From: Sandaracinaceae bacterium
GTDB lineage: Bacteria; Myxococcota_A; Polyangia; Polyangiales; Houyiibacteriaceae
Length of the DNA stretch: 7,869 nt
Reading direction: 5' to 3'
NCBI GenBank assembly: GCA_012514415.1
Contig: JAAZAH010000332.1
Coordinates: 1 to 7,869 of the forward strand
Shown: positions 1 through 6,210 of the stretch, piece after piece
How the letters are laid out: each line of letters starts with the position of its first letter
Numbering within the stretch: position 1 is the stretch's first letter
Program-made: the position numbers and the translations under genes
Notes under the pieces: generated by a model
What the model was told of the DNA's origin: nothing
Database searches by the model: none
The model's input: only the letters and a program-made list of their open reading frames with translations

Positions 1-56
1 AACCAGCGACCCCCACACCCCCAGTATGGTGCGCTACCAGACTGCGCTACGCCCCG
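1..56 (-). tRNA. tRNA-Pro (anticodon GGG), 3' part cut off by the window edge
   Basis: Read on the minus strand from base 56, the sequence folds as a tRNA. The 5' acceptor strand is CGGGGCG (56-50), followed by TA. The D arm has stem GCGC paired with GCGC. The anticodon stem CCATA pairs with TGTGG around the loop CTGGGGG, which puts the anticodon GGG at 22-20. A five-base variable region GGGTC follows, then T-stem strand GCTGG and the first two T of the T loop at the edge. Anticodon GGG reads the proline codon CCC, and a C at position 1 is usual for bacterial tRNA-Pro. The T loop, acceptor 3' strand and CCA lie outside the window, so completeness cannot be judged. Confidence 0.92.
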
Positions 57-92
57 TCCGAAAGAGAAAGCGAAAGGGGGGAGGGGAGCGGC

Positions 93-120
93 ATCTTAGT
101 CCACGCCGCGTGAGATGCAA
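93..120 (-). promoter_or_regulatory. possible sigma-70 promoter for tRNA-Pro
   Basis: On the minus strand TTGCAT (120-115) and TAAGAT (98-93) are separated by 16 bases, a weak -35 and a fair -10 match. Transcription would start near base 86 and give a 5' leader of about 30 bases. That leader is almost entirely pyrimidine in the transcript. The rest of the spacer 57-162 holds no gene. The assignment rests only on motif similarity and on the need for tRNA expression; the tRNA could also be read through from merR, since I see no clear terminator between them. Confidence 0.35.
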
Positions 121-162
121 GCGCCCGAAGCGAAAAATCTGGGCTGCCGCGCAAAAGCATCG

Positions 163-639
163 TCATCGACGCCGCGTGGAGCTGGAATTCGCATGAATCC
201 CGCGCTTGATCTCTTGAACAACCACGCGCGCCGGGCGCTCCTTTCGCTCCACCTGCGGCTTCGAGTCAAGAAGGTCGAGGATGCCGTAAAGCGCGTCTCG
301 CGCAGCGATCAGTTCGAGGCGCAGCGCCGTCTCTCGATCGGATAGAAGTTCCACGGGACGCTCCTCTTTTTTCGCCTCGCGGCGCGCCTCGCGAAGCCGC
401 TGTTTTGCGCCCTCGACCGAGAAACCTTCATCGCGGAGGAGCCTTTTGATCTCCATCAGGAAATCGATGTCGCGGCGCGTATAGTGCCGATGCGAGCCGC
501 GCGTCTTCTTCGGCCGGATCTCTGGGAATTCGCTCTCCCAATAGCGAAGGACATGCGGGCGCTCGCCGACGATCTCCGAAACCTCGCCGATGCGAAAGAA
601 TCGCTTCTCTTCGGAAAGGGGGCTCTCCTTCGCGCGCAT
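163..639 (-). CDS. MerR-family transcriptional regulator (small, no recognisable effector domain)
   Basis: This 158-residue protein is a predicted cytoplasmic DNA-binding regulator. Residues 14-33 (FFRIGEVSEIVGERPHVLRY) form the MerR helix-turn-helix, followed by WESEFPEIRP and the wing region up to the conserved RHYTRRDIDFL (51-61). Residues 62-84 match the second helical pair of the MerR domain (IKRLLRDEGFSVEGAKQRL). A helical stretch at about 98-126 could be the dimerisation coiled coil. There are no cysteines, so a metal-sensing role is unlikely, and no cobalamin or drug-binding domain follows. The basic tail (ending STRRR) is probably disordered. The ATG at 639 is six bases after the ihfA stop, and AAGG, overlapping that TAA stop, serves as ribosome binding site, so the two genes are very likely translated from one mRNA. 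Target and inducer are unknown. A small MerR gene after pheT-ihfA is, from recall, common in the former Deltaproteobacteria. Confidence 0.88.
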   Translation of the reverse strand: MRAKESPLSEEKRFFRIGEVSEIVGERPHVLRYWESEFPEIRPKKTRGSHRHYTRRDIDFLMEIKRLLRDEGFSVEGAKQRLREARREAKKEERPVELLSDRETALRLELIAARDALYGILDLLDSKPQVERKERPARVVVQEIKRGIHANSSSTRRR

Positions 640-645
640 TCTGCC

Positions 646-963
646 TTAGGAGCGGCGGGGCGGCGGCGCTTCACTCTGGCCGCGCCCGGGGTTCAAGATC
701 TCCTTCAGCACCTGGCTGGGCCTGAAGGTGAGCACGCGACGTGCGGCGATCATGATCTCATCGCCCGTCTGAGGGTTTCGCCCAACCCGCGCGGCTTTTG
801 CGCGGACGACAAAATTGCCGAAGCCAGAAAGCTTGATCTTTTCGCCTTGGCTGAGGACGTCCTTCATTTCATCGAAGACCGCCTCGACAACCTCAGCCGC
901 CTCCTTCTTGGAGAAGCCGCCGACCTTTTCGTAGACGGCATCAATCAGCTCGGCCTTCGTCAT
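646..963 (-). CDS. ihfA: integration host factor alpha subunit (IHF/HU DNA-bending family)
   Basis: The product is 105 residues, close to the roughly 99 of E. coli IhfA. It is a nucleoid protein that bends DNA sharply as a dimer, usually with IhfB, and helps recombination, replication and sigma-54 promoters. Residues 1-45 are the dimerising helices (MTKAELIDAVYEKVGGFSKK onward). The conserved core SGFGNFVVRAKAARVGRNP (46-64) leads into the beta arm, with the intercalating Pro64 in NPQTG, then ARRVLTFRPSQVLK. The last 14 residues form a proline-rich tail that may be lineage-specific. I chose the ATG at 963 because AAGGAAAGGA lies just upstream; an in-frame GTG at 996 would add 11 residues that do not look like the family. 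The position after pheT supports ihfA rather than hup or ihfB, but a lineage-specific HU-like partner cannot be excluded. Confidence 0.92.
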   Translation of the reverse strand: MTKAELIDAVYEKVGGFSKKEAAEVVEAVFDEMKDVLSQGEKIKLSGFGNFVVRAKAARVGRNPQTGDEIMIAARRVLTFRPSQVLKEILNPGRGQSEAPPPRRS

Positions 964-1322
964 CTGGGTCCTTTCCTTCTGCCTTGATGCAACCACGATC
1001 GCTCCTTCTCTTCAATAGTCCACGTCACCGCATGGGGCCAATTGACCGATGATACTTCGGCCGGGTGGCGCACCAAAATGAGAGCGCGCGCACGGGCCGC
1101 TGGTTCTCTCTGCCCTTGTGGGGCTTTCACCGCGACGCACGGTGGACCGACCTTCTCAGGCGAGATCGCAACATGCAGGACGAGGCAAATCTTGCACGAG
1201 CTTGCCGGCTCCCAGCCGAAAAATCCAGCCGACTCGACGCTCACGCAATTTTATCGGCGAGGTTCGGCGCGCACACCACACTTGAACCACGCTGGACCTG
1301 GGGCGCTTCCACGCCCATCACG
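964..1322. other. 359-base spacer between pheT and ihfA without a convincing gene
   Basis: This spacer is unusually long for a block whose other gaps are 3 to 139 bases. The only sizeable minus-strand frame runs from a GTG at 1244 to 960 and overlaps the ihfA ATG by four bases. It has no ribosome binding site, about 60% G or C at third positions by rough count (lower than the neighbours), and no family I recognise. Candidate promoter elements for ihfA-merR are weak: TTGGCC (1041-1036), 18 bases, TATTGA (1017-1012), and an isolated TAAAAT (1253-1248). A GGGCG/CGCCC hairpin lies just after the pheT stop but has no T-tract, so it is not a standard terminator. The spacer probably contains an ihfA promoter and untranslated leader; a small RNA is possible but unproven. 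Confidence 0.5.
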
Positions 1323-3719
1323 TCATCGGATGATCGCTCCGAAACGCGAACCAACGAGTTTCGCGGCTTTCTTATGCGCGCCGTCGATTTCTGAATCTTT
1401 CAGCGTGCCCTCACTTCCGCGATAGACGATGCTGAAAGCGAGGCTCTTTTTGCCCTCGGGGATCCCCTCACCGCGATAAAGATCAAAGAGCACAGCCGAT
1501 TCGGCAAGCGGCGCACCGCCCTCGAGGAGCGCCTCGACGATCGAGGCCGCGCTGATCGACTCGTCCACGACGAGCGCAAGATCGCGCGTCGACGATTGAA
1601 AGCGGGGGAGCGGTTTCGCTTGGGGATCGCCGATGATTTCGCGGAGCCGGTCAAGCGAGCAGAGCGCAAACTCAGCATAGAGCGGGCGCATTTCGAGATC
1701 GTATTCCTCGGCGAGATCGGGGTGGATCTCACCGGCGATGCCGATGGCCTCGCCGCGAAGCATCACTCGAGCTGTCCGCCTCGGATGCATGTACGGCGGG
1801 GACTCGTGCTCGCTCTCGAAGGTGGGGAGCTCACCAAAAACGTCGAAGAAGAGCCCCTCGATCGCGCCCTTCAAGTCGAAGAAATCGACCTCGCGCTCTA
1901 CGAGGAATTCACTCTCGGCTTCCCCCATCAAAAAGAGCGCAAGATGCTCCTCTTCATGCGGTAGGATCTCGTCCGAGCGATGAAAGCTTCGCCCAAGCTC
2001 AAAGAGCGCTGCACGCGTCCCACCATGGCGCCGCGTCCGGGAGGCTCCCTCCATGAAGCCAGGGAGAAGCGAAGTCCGCATCACCGACTGAGCCGATGAA
2101 AGCGGATTTTCGATCGCGATCTCGGCTTCAGGGAGACGGAGCTTCTTGAGCGTCTCGGGTGAAGTGAACGCGAAGCTCATCGTTTGGTTGAACCCGGCCG
2201 CTGCGGCGGCACGGACGAGACGCTTTCGGAAGCGAATCGGCGCGGGCGTCCCCTTCTCTCCCGCCCGTACACGCGGAAGCACCGTCGGGATCGCATCATA
2301 GCCCACGATGCGAGCCACCTCTTCGATCAGATCTTCTTCACGGGTAAGATCCGGCCGAAAGGAGGGTGCCTCGACGAAGAGGCGCTCATCGTTTGCCTCG
2401 AGGATCGCGCATCCGACCCCCTCAAGGATGGCCTTTGCTCGACCAAGCTCGATTTCGTAGCCGAGAAGCGCGCGGCTCCGCGTATGACGATATTCGATAC
2501 GGGCGCGCACATTCGGCTTGGCGATCTTATCGATCCACTCGCCCACAATTTCGCCGCCGCCGAGCTCGTGCATCAAGCCGAGCGCGCGCCGCAGCACATG
2601 AGGCACCGCCTCCGGATCGACCCCGCGCTCAAAACGATGGCTCGCGTCCGTATGGATCCCGAGCCGGCGCGAGGTGCGCCGCACGCCACGCGGCGCGAAA
2701 TACGCGCATTCGATGAGCACATCGCGCGTCGATTCGTCGATCTCAGAGTTGGCGCCGCCCATCACGCCTGCGTAAGCGACGCCGCGATTCGCGTCCGCGA
2801 TCAGCAAATCGTCTTCCGTCAGCTCGCGCTCTACCCCATCGAGGCCCTCGAGCGTTTCGCCCTCCTCAGCGCGACGCACAATGATCTTCTTCCCTTCGAG
2901 CTTTTGTAGATCGAAGCCATGGATCGGATGGCCCCATTCGAGCATCACGAGGTTGGTTGCGTCGACGAGGTTACCGAGCGAGCGCTGCCCGAGCGTGTAC
3001 AGGCGATAGCGCAGCCAAAAAGGCGAGGGCCTGACCTCGGCGCCAAGAAGGAAGGCCGCACCGTATCGAGGACAACGATCGGCATCGCGGATTTCGACTT
3101 CAAACGCAGGGCGCTCGGCGCGCGCTGCGGGGAGCTCGATCGCGGGGAGCTCAAACCGCTTTCCGAGAGCGAGACAAAGCTCTCGCGCAAGACCCAGATG
3201 ACCGAGCGCGTCGGGGCGGTTCGGCGTCAGCCCAAGCTCAAAGATCGTATCGCGGATGGGGAGCGCATCGATGAGCGCCGTTCCCGGCGCAACCTCGCAG
3301 TCCGCATCGAAGACAAAGATGCCTTCGCCGCCTTCACCGATGCCCAGCTCGCTCTCACTGCAAAGCATTCCGGCCGACTCCACCCCGCGGATCTTTCGGG
3401 GGACGATTCTGAAATCTCCTGGGAGGACAGCACCGAGCTTCGCAAGGATCACCTTGCGTCCGGGCTCTGGCACATTCGGCGCGCCACAGACAATCTCGGC
3501 CTCAGCCTCGCCGTCGAAGACGGTGACGAGCCGGAGTTTATCCGCCGAGGGATGGGGCCGCATCGAGCGAACCTCAGCCACGACGACATGATCGAGGCCC
3601 GCGCCGAATTCCTTCACACCCTCGACCTCGAGGCCGACGCGGTTGAAAATCGAAGCGACCTCCTCGGGCGAGACATCGAGGCCCGAGAGCTCTTTGATCC
3701 AATTGTACGAAGCAAGCAT
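1323..3719 (-). CDS. pheT: phenylalanyl-tRNA synthetase beta subunit
   Basis: The 798-residue cytoplasmic beta chain of the (alpha-beta)2 PheRS binds tRNA-Phe and hydrolyses mischarged Tyr-tRNA-Phe. The length is normal for the bacterial enzyme. Domains in order are: N-terminal helix (MLASYNWIKEL), OB-fold tRNA-binding domain (about 39-150, with RPHPSADKLRL), B3/B4 editing domain (about 210-385), B5 DNA-binding-like domain (about 400-478), the catalytically inactive synthetase-like core (about 490-690), and the anticodon-binding FDX-ACB domain (about 704-798, LPRFQSSTRDLALVVDE onward). Editing-site residues known from E. coli appear retained: His267 in GHPIHGFD, Glu337, and Thr357/Ala359 in HTDASHRFERG, so proofreading is expected to work. 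The ATG at 3719 follows the pheS stop by three bases, implying coupled translation. Nothing looks truncated. The long plus-strand open frames across this gene are shadows of its strong codon bias. Confidence 0.98.
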   Translation of the reverse strand: MLASYNWIKELSGLDVSPEEVASIFNRVGLEVEGVKEFGAGLDHVVVAEVRSMRPHPSADKLRLVTVFDGEAEAEIVCGAPNVPEPGRKVILAKLGAVLPGDFRIVPRKIRGVESAGMLCSESELGIGEGGEGIFVFDADCEVAPGTALIDALPIRDTIFELGLTPNRPDALGHLGLARELCLALGKRFELPAIELPAARAERPAFEVEIRDADRCPRYGAAFLLGAEVRPSPFWLRYRLYTLGQRSLGNLVDATNLVMLEWGHPIHGFDLQKLEGKKIIVRRAEEGETLEGLDGVERELTEDDLLIADANRGVAYAGVMGGANSEIDESTRDVLIECAYFAPRGVRRTSRRLGIHTDASHRFERGVDPEAVPHVLRRALGLMHELGGGEIVGEWIDKIAKPNVRARIEYRHTRSRALLGYEIELGRAKAILEGVGCAILEANDERLFVEAPSFRPDLTREEDLIEEVARIVGYDAIPTVLPRVRAGEKGTPAPIRFRKRLVRAAAAAGFNQTMSFAFTSPETLKKLRLPEAEIAIENPLSSAQSVMRTSLLPGFMEGASRTRRHGGTRAALFELGRSFHRSDEILPHEEEHLALFLMGEAESEFLVEREVDFFDLKGAIEGLFFDVFGELPTFESEHESPPYMHPRRTARVMLRGEAIGIAGEIHPDLAEEYDLEMRPLYAEFALCSLDRLREIIGDPQAKPLPRFQSSTRDLALVVDESISAASIVEALLEGGAPLAESAVLFDLYRGEGIPEGKKSLAFSIVYRGSEGTLKDSEIDGAHKKAAKLVGSRFGAIIR

Positions 3720-3722
3720 GGC

Positions 3723-4811
3723 TCAGAACCCCGAGAGGAAGCGGTGATCGTTTTCGTAAAGGAGGCGGATATTGGGAACGCCGTATTTCAGCATCGCGAT
3801 GCGATCGAGCCCCATGCCAAAGGCGAACCCTGAAACCTCACGCGGATCGTATCCGACGTTCTCAAAGACGACAGGGTGGATCATTCCGCAGCCAAGGACC
3901 TCGAGCCAGCCCGTGCCTTTGCAGATGCGGCAGGAAGCTGTGCGCGCCTCATCTTTTTCCCAGGGCTTGCAGAAGACGCAGCTGATATCGACCTCGCCGC
4001 CGGGCTCGACGAAGGGGAAATAGCTCGGTCGGAAGCGGACGCTGATCTCTTCGTGGAAGAGCCTCCGCGCGAAGAGGGTGAGCACGCCTTTGAGCTCCGC
4101 GAAGCTCACATCGCGATCGACCAAAAAGCCCTCGAGCTGATAGAACATCGGCGAGTGCGTCGCATCGTCATCGCGGCGAAAGACCGTTCCGGGCGCGATC
4201 ACGGCGAGCGGCGGCTTCCGCTTCATCATCTCGCGGATCTGGAGCGTCGACGTATGCGTTCTTAGAAGCGTGGTTTCCTCGGCGCCCAGCTCCTTCCTCG
4301 TGATGAAGAAAGTGTCCTGCATGTCGGTCGCCGGATGATCGGGCGGAAAACCAAGCCGATCGAAGCAATTCGCGTGCGTATCGATGAGGGGGCCGTCGGC
4401 GAGTTCGAAGCCAAGGCTGCCAAAGATCTCGATCAGCTCATCTTCGACGCGCGCGATGGGGTGAATGCGGCCGGGCGTGCGCGCCCGCGAAGGCATCGTC
4501 ACGTCGAGATACGGCCCCTCGAGCTCCGCCTTCCGCGCCTCAGCTTCGATCGCCTCAAGCCGCGCCTCGAAAAGCGCCTCAATCGCACGCTTCAGGCCGT
4601 TGACCTTTTGCCCGAACTCCTTTTTTCGCTCGTTCGGGATCTTCGGCATGAAGCGCATCAGCTTCGTGAGCTCGCCCTCGCCTCCGAGAAGCTTCGCGCG
4701 TTCCCGCCGCAGCTCCTGTTCGTCGTGCGCGCCGCTGAGCGCCGCCTCGTAGGCCGCCTCGATGCGCGCAAGCTCGGATAATGCCGTCTCGATGGGAGCG
4801 CCCTCACTCAT
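3723..4811 (-). CDS. pheS: phenylalanyl-tRNA synthetase alpha subunit, with a four-cysteine insertion
   Basis: The 362-residue catalytic subunit forms Phe-AMP and transfers Phe to tRNA-Phe in complex with PheT. An N-terminal coiled-coil arm (about 1-95) contacts the tRNA. The class II core carries HPATDMQDTFF (159-169), RTHTSTLQIR (184-193), motif 2 with FRRDDDATHSPMFYQLEG (211-228) and motif 3 GFAFGMGLDRIAML (328-341). Gln225 and Glu227 belong to the Phe pocket, and Ala330 corresponds to the E. coli Ala294 that sets substrate size. After EPGGEVDIS the protein has Cys278-x2-Cys281, a 12-residue linker, and Cys294-x2-Cys297 before TGWLEVLGCGM. This pattern suggests a small zinc-binding loop absent from E. 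coli PheS but known in shorter forms in other bacteria. The ATG at 4811 has AAGGTG seven bases upstream. The upstream hairpin (4847-4888) probably controls entry of transcription. Confidence 0.98.
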   Translation of the reverse strand: MSEGAPIETALSELARIEAAYEAALSGAHDEQELRRERAKLLGGEGELTKLMRFMPKIPNERKKEFGQKVNGLKRAIEALFEARLEAIEAEARKAELEGPYLDVTMPSRARTPGRIHPIARVEDELIEIFGSLGFELADGPLIDTHANCFDRLGFPPDHPATDMQDTFFITRKELGAEETTLLRTHTSTLQIREMMKRKPPLAVIAPGTVFRRDDDATHSPMFYQLEGFLVDRDVSFAELKGVLTLFARRLFHEEISVRFRPSYFPFVEPGGEVDISCVFCKPWEKDEARTASCRICKGTGWLEVLGCGMIHPVVFENVGYDPREVSGFAFGMGLDRIAMLKYGVPNIRLLYENDHRFLSGF

Positions 4812-4846
4812 CGCAATTCACCTTGAGAGATCGTTGTCAGATAGCC

Positions 4847-4888
4847 GAAATTGAAAGAGCCCACGAGACGCGGCGCGCCGTGGGCTCC
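4847..4888 (-). terminator. hairpin with T-rich tract between rplT and pheS, probable attenuator or partial terminator
   Basis: In the minus-strand transcript GAGCCCACG (4887-4879) pairs perfectly with CGTGGGCTC (4865-4857) over nine base pairs, extendable by one G-U pair. The loop is 13 bases, and TTTCAATTT follows immediately. This is the shape of a factor-independent terminator with an imperfect T-tract. It sits 32 bases after the rplT stop and about 36 bases before the pheS start, where E. coli has the pheM leader/attenuator. I looked for a phenylalanine-rich leader peptide in all three frames and found none with a credible start. It may simply lower pheST expression relative to the ribosomal genes. 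Confidence 0.62.
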
Positions 4889-4919
4889 AAAGAACGAAGT
4901 CCTATTGCCGGGCGAAGAA

Positions 4920-5267
4920 TCAGCCCCGGACCTCGTTGACCACCGCCTCGAAACCCTTCGGATCGTTCATCGCGAGGTCCGCGAGGATCTTCCGGTCGAG
5001 CTCGACGCCGGCCTTCTTGGCGGCCGAGATGAAGCGGCTGTAGCTCATCCCATGTTGGCGCGCGCCAGCGTTGATACGCGTGATCCAGAGCTTACGGAAT
5101 TCACGCTTTTTGGTGCGGCGATGGCGATATGCATCCACCCACGCGTTTTGCAGCTGCTCGAGCGCGTTCGCGAACGTACGGCTCCGGGCGCCGTAGTACC
5201 CACGAGCAAGCTTCAGAACTTTATTGCGACGACGGCGGGCCTTAAAGCCCCTCTTTGCACGCGGCAT
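4920..5267 (-). CDS. rplT: 50S ribosomal protein L20 (bL20)
   Basis: This is the 115-residue, highly basic bL20, close to the 117 of E. coli. It binds 23S rRNA early and is needed for 50S assembly. The N-terminal extension begins PRAKRGFKARRRRNKVLKLA, threading into the rRNA. The globular part contains GYYGARSRTFANALEQL (24-40), the conserved RRTKKREFRKLWITRINA (49-66) and the C-terminal ILADLAMNDPKGFEAVV. The ATG at 5267 is preceded by AGGAG eight bases upstream; that signal overlaps the rpmI stop (TAAGGAG), so rpmI and rplT are tightly coupled with a 12-base gap. In other bacteria bL20 represses its own operon by binding the rpmI leader; whether it does so here is inference. Confidence 0.98.
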   Translation of the reverse strand: MPRAKRGFKARRRRNKVLKLARGYYGARSRTFANALEQLQNAWVDAYRHRRTKKREFRKLWITRINAGARQHGMSYSRFISAAKKAGVELDRKILADLAMNDPKGFEAVVNEVRG

Positions 5268-5279
5268 CTCTTTCTCTCC

Positions 5280-5480
5280 TTAGAACGAATAAGGGAGAAG
5301 CTCTTTGATGCGCTTCTCGTCAGCAGGCGAGACCATGCGGTTTTTACGGAGGCCGCGAAGGCGGTTGGCGGATTTCCCTGTCATAAGGTGGGATTTTCCA
5401 GCCGTGCCCCGTCGGATGCGGCCCGCACCGGTTGCGCGGAATCGCTTGGCGGCCGCGCGCTTTGATTTCATCTTCGGCAT
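5280..5480 (-). CDS. rpmI: 50S ribosomal protein L35 (bL35)
   Basis: The 66-residue basic bL35 is the usual length (about 65) and is a component of the large ribosomal subunit. The N-terminus MPKMKSKRAAAKRFRATGAG and the central KSHLMTGKSANRLRGLR are diagnostic, and the chain ends in RIKELLPYSF. I set the start at the ATG at 5480, giving the canonical MPKMKS; AAGGA lies nine bases upstream. The same frame stays open to an upstream start at 5519, which would add 13 residues foreign to the family. It is the first gene of the rpmI-rplT-pheS-pheT group and is served by a promoter at 5544-5572. In many bacteria infC (IF-3) stands directly upstream; here that place is taken by a globin gene. Confidence 0.97.
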   Translation of the reverse strand: MPKMKSKRAAAKRFRATGAGRIRRGTAGKSHLMTGKSANRLRGLRKNRMVSPADEKRIKELLPYSF

Positions 5481-5489
5481 GTCGATACT

Positions 5490-5510
5490 TCCTTGGAGAG
5501 CTCGGCTCCC
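5490..5510 (-). promoter_or_regulatory. rpmI leader hairpin next to the ribosome binding site
   Basis: In the transcript GGGAGC (5510-5505), loop CGA, and GCTCTC (5501-5496) form a six-pair stem including one G-U pair. One base later comes the AAGGA ribosome binding site (5494-5490) of rpmI. A hairpin so close to the site could act as a translational operator, as the rpmI leader does for bL20 in E. coli and Bacillus. The sequence was not compared with known bL20 leader structures, so the role is inference and a chance stem is possible in such G+C-rich DNA. Confidence 0.35.
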
Positions 5511-5543
5511 AGCGAACACGCGGGGACGAGCGGAAGGGCGGAA

Positions 5544-5572
5544 GCTATACGCCGGAGCGGCGCTTAGGTCAA
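5544..5572 (-). promoter_or_regulatory. sigma-70 type promoter for rpmI-rplT-pheS-pheT
   Basis: On the minus strand TTGACC (5572-5567) and TATAGC (5549-5544) are separated by exactly 17 bases: five of six matches at -35 and four of six at -10. Transcription would start near 5537, giving a leader of about 57 bases before the rpmI ATG. The promoter lies in the spacer after the globin stop codon, which fits a ribosomal protein operon starting here independently of the globin gene. I saw no clear terminator between the globin stop and this promoter, so some read-through is possible. Confidence 0.7.
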
Positions 5573-5619
5573 GGAGCCCGTTGGCCGCGGAGACGATTTC
5601 GGCGCTCGTTCGCGGTCAC

Positions 5620-6171
5620 TCAGGCCTCGAGGAGCTCGGTAAAGGGTTGCCCTAAGACATTCGCCGAGAGCATATGCGCGATGCGCGCCGCTCGCTCGTA
5701 GAGCGAATCGGCAAGCGGCGCCTCGAAGAGTTCATGCATCGTCTCGTGGAAGAGCTCGAGCCAGCGCTTGAACATTTTCGGCTCGAGCTCTTCGATTGCG
5801 CGGTGAGCTGCGGGCGGGCTCCCGCGATAGTTCATTTCGCGGAGAAGGACGGCCGACCAGAAAAGCACCATCGTGTCGAGATGCGGTCCCCACTCACCGT
5901 GGATGCGGCGCTCGAAAACCGGGCCAAGAAGTCCGTCCTCGGCGACCTTCGCATAGAAGCGCTCGACGAAGGCGCGAACGCCACTCTTATCGAGGATTTT
6001 GGACTTCTTTTCGAGAAGGGGCGGGGGAAGCCATCGCTTGACCTCCCCTCCAAGCTCACGCACTCGATACGTGGGTGAGCCCCAACGCGTATTCGCTCGC
6101 TCCACCACTTCATAGGGCGTGCCATCAAAGAAAACTCGCGCGCCGATCTCGTACTCTCGGAACTGAGCCAT
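5620..6171 (-). CDS. truncated haemoglobin (group III-like) with an N-terminal SH3-like extension
   Basis: This 183-residue protein joins two parts. Residues about 62-183 are a truncated globin: VRAFVERFYAKVAEDGLLGP (helices A/B, Tyr73 as B10), WGPHLDTMVLFWSAVLL (His97 at E7), YRGSPPAAHRAI (His123, the proximal F8 haem ligand) and FKRWLELFHETM (Trp137 at G8). Tyr B10, His E7 and Trp G8 together are the signature I associate with group III globins such as Campylobacter Ctb, which bind O2 or NO and are linked to nitrosative stress and microaerobic life. Residues about 5-54 (YEIGARVFFDGTPYEVVE, then RWGSPTYRVR and KRWLPPPLLEK) look like a small beta-barrel of SH3/Tudor type. Group III globins usually stop at about 130-140 residues, so this extension is unusual. 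The start is secure: AAGGAG lies seven bases before the ATG. No signal peptide or membrane segment is visible, so it is cytoplasmic. The globin call is firm; the N-terminal fold is a guess. Confidence 0.88.
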   Translation of the reverse strand: MAQFREYEIGARVFFDGTPYEVVERANTRWGSPTYRVRELGGEVKRWLPPPLLEKKSKILDKSGVRAFVERFYAKVAEDGLLGPVFERRIHGEWGPHLDTMVLFWSAVLLREMNYRGSPPAAHRAIEELEPKMFKRWLELFHETMHELFEAPLADSLYERAARIAHMLSANVLGQPFTELLEA

Positions 6172-6210
6172 TCAGGGTCTCCTTTGGAGGGGAACACTCG
6201 GAGAGGTTTG

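Noticed and set aside
121..160. Possible terminator between merR and tRNA-Pro
   Set aside because: The run of T on the minus strand lies in the loop between weakly pairing arms, not after a stem.
1201..1226. CGGCT/AGCCG hairpin next to a run of five T as a terminator
   Set aside because: On the minus strand the T run precedes the hairpin, and on the plus strand the hairpin is followed by A, so neither orientation gives a factor-independent terminator.
960..1244. Minus-strand 94-codon frame overlapping the ihfA start by ATGA
   Set aside because: GTG start with no ribosome binding site, lower G+C at third positions than real neighbours, no recognisable family. The four-base overlap is easily produced by chance because ihfA begins ATGA. 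Kept only as a note in the spacer entry.
2184..2909. Plus-strand open frame (241 codons) opposite pheT
   Set aside because: Same reason: antisense shadow of pheT, no ribosome binding site or domain, arginine/alanine-rich composition.
2919..3833. Long plus-strand open frame (304 codons) opposite pheT and the end of pheS
   Set aside because: It lies entirely antisense to strongly recognisable PheRS genes and its translation resembles no family; in G+C-rich genes with strong codon bias the complementary frame often stays open.
4812..4874. Short GTG-started frame with two Phe codons ending at the pheS ATG as a leader peptide
   Set aside because: No ribosome binding site, it begins within the 3' arm of the hairpin, and its Phe codons are not clustered before the stem as attenuation requires.
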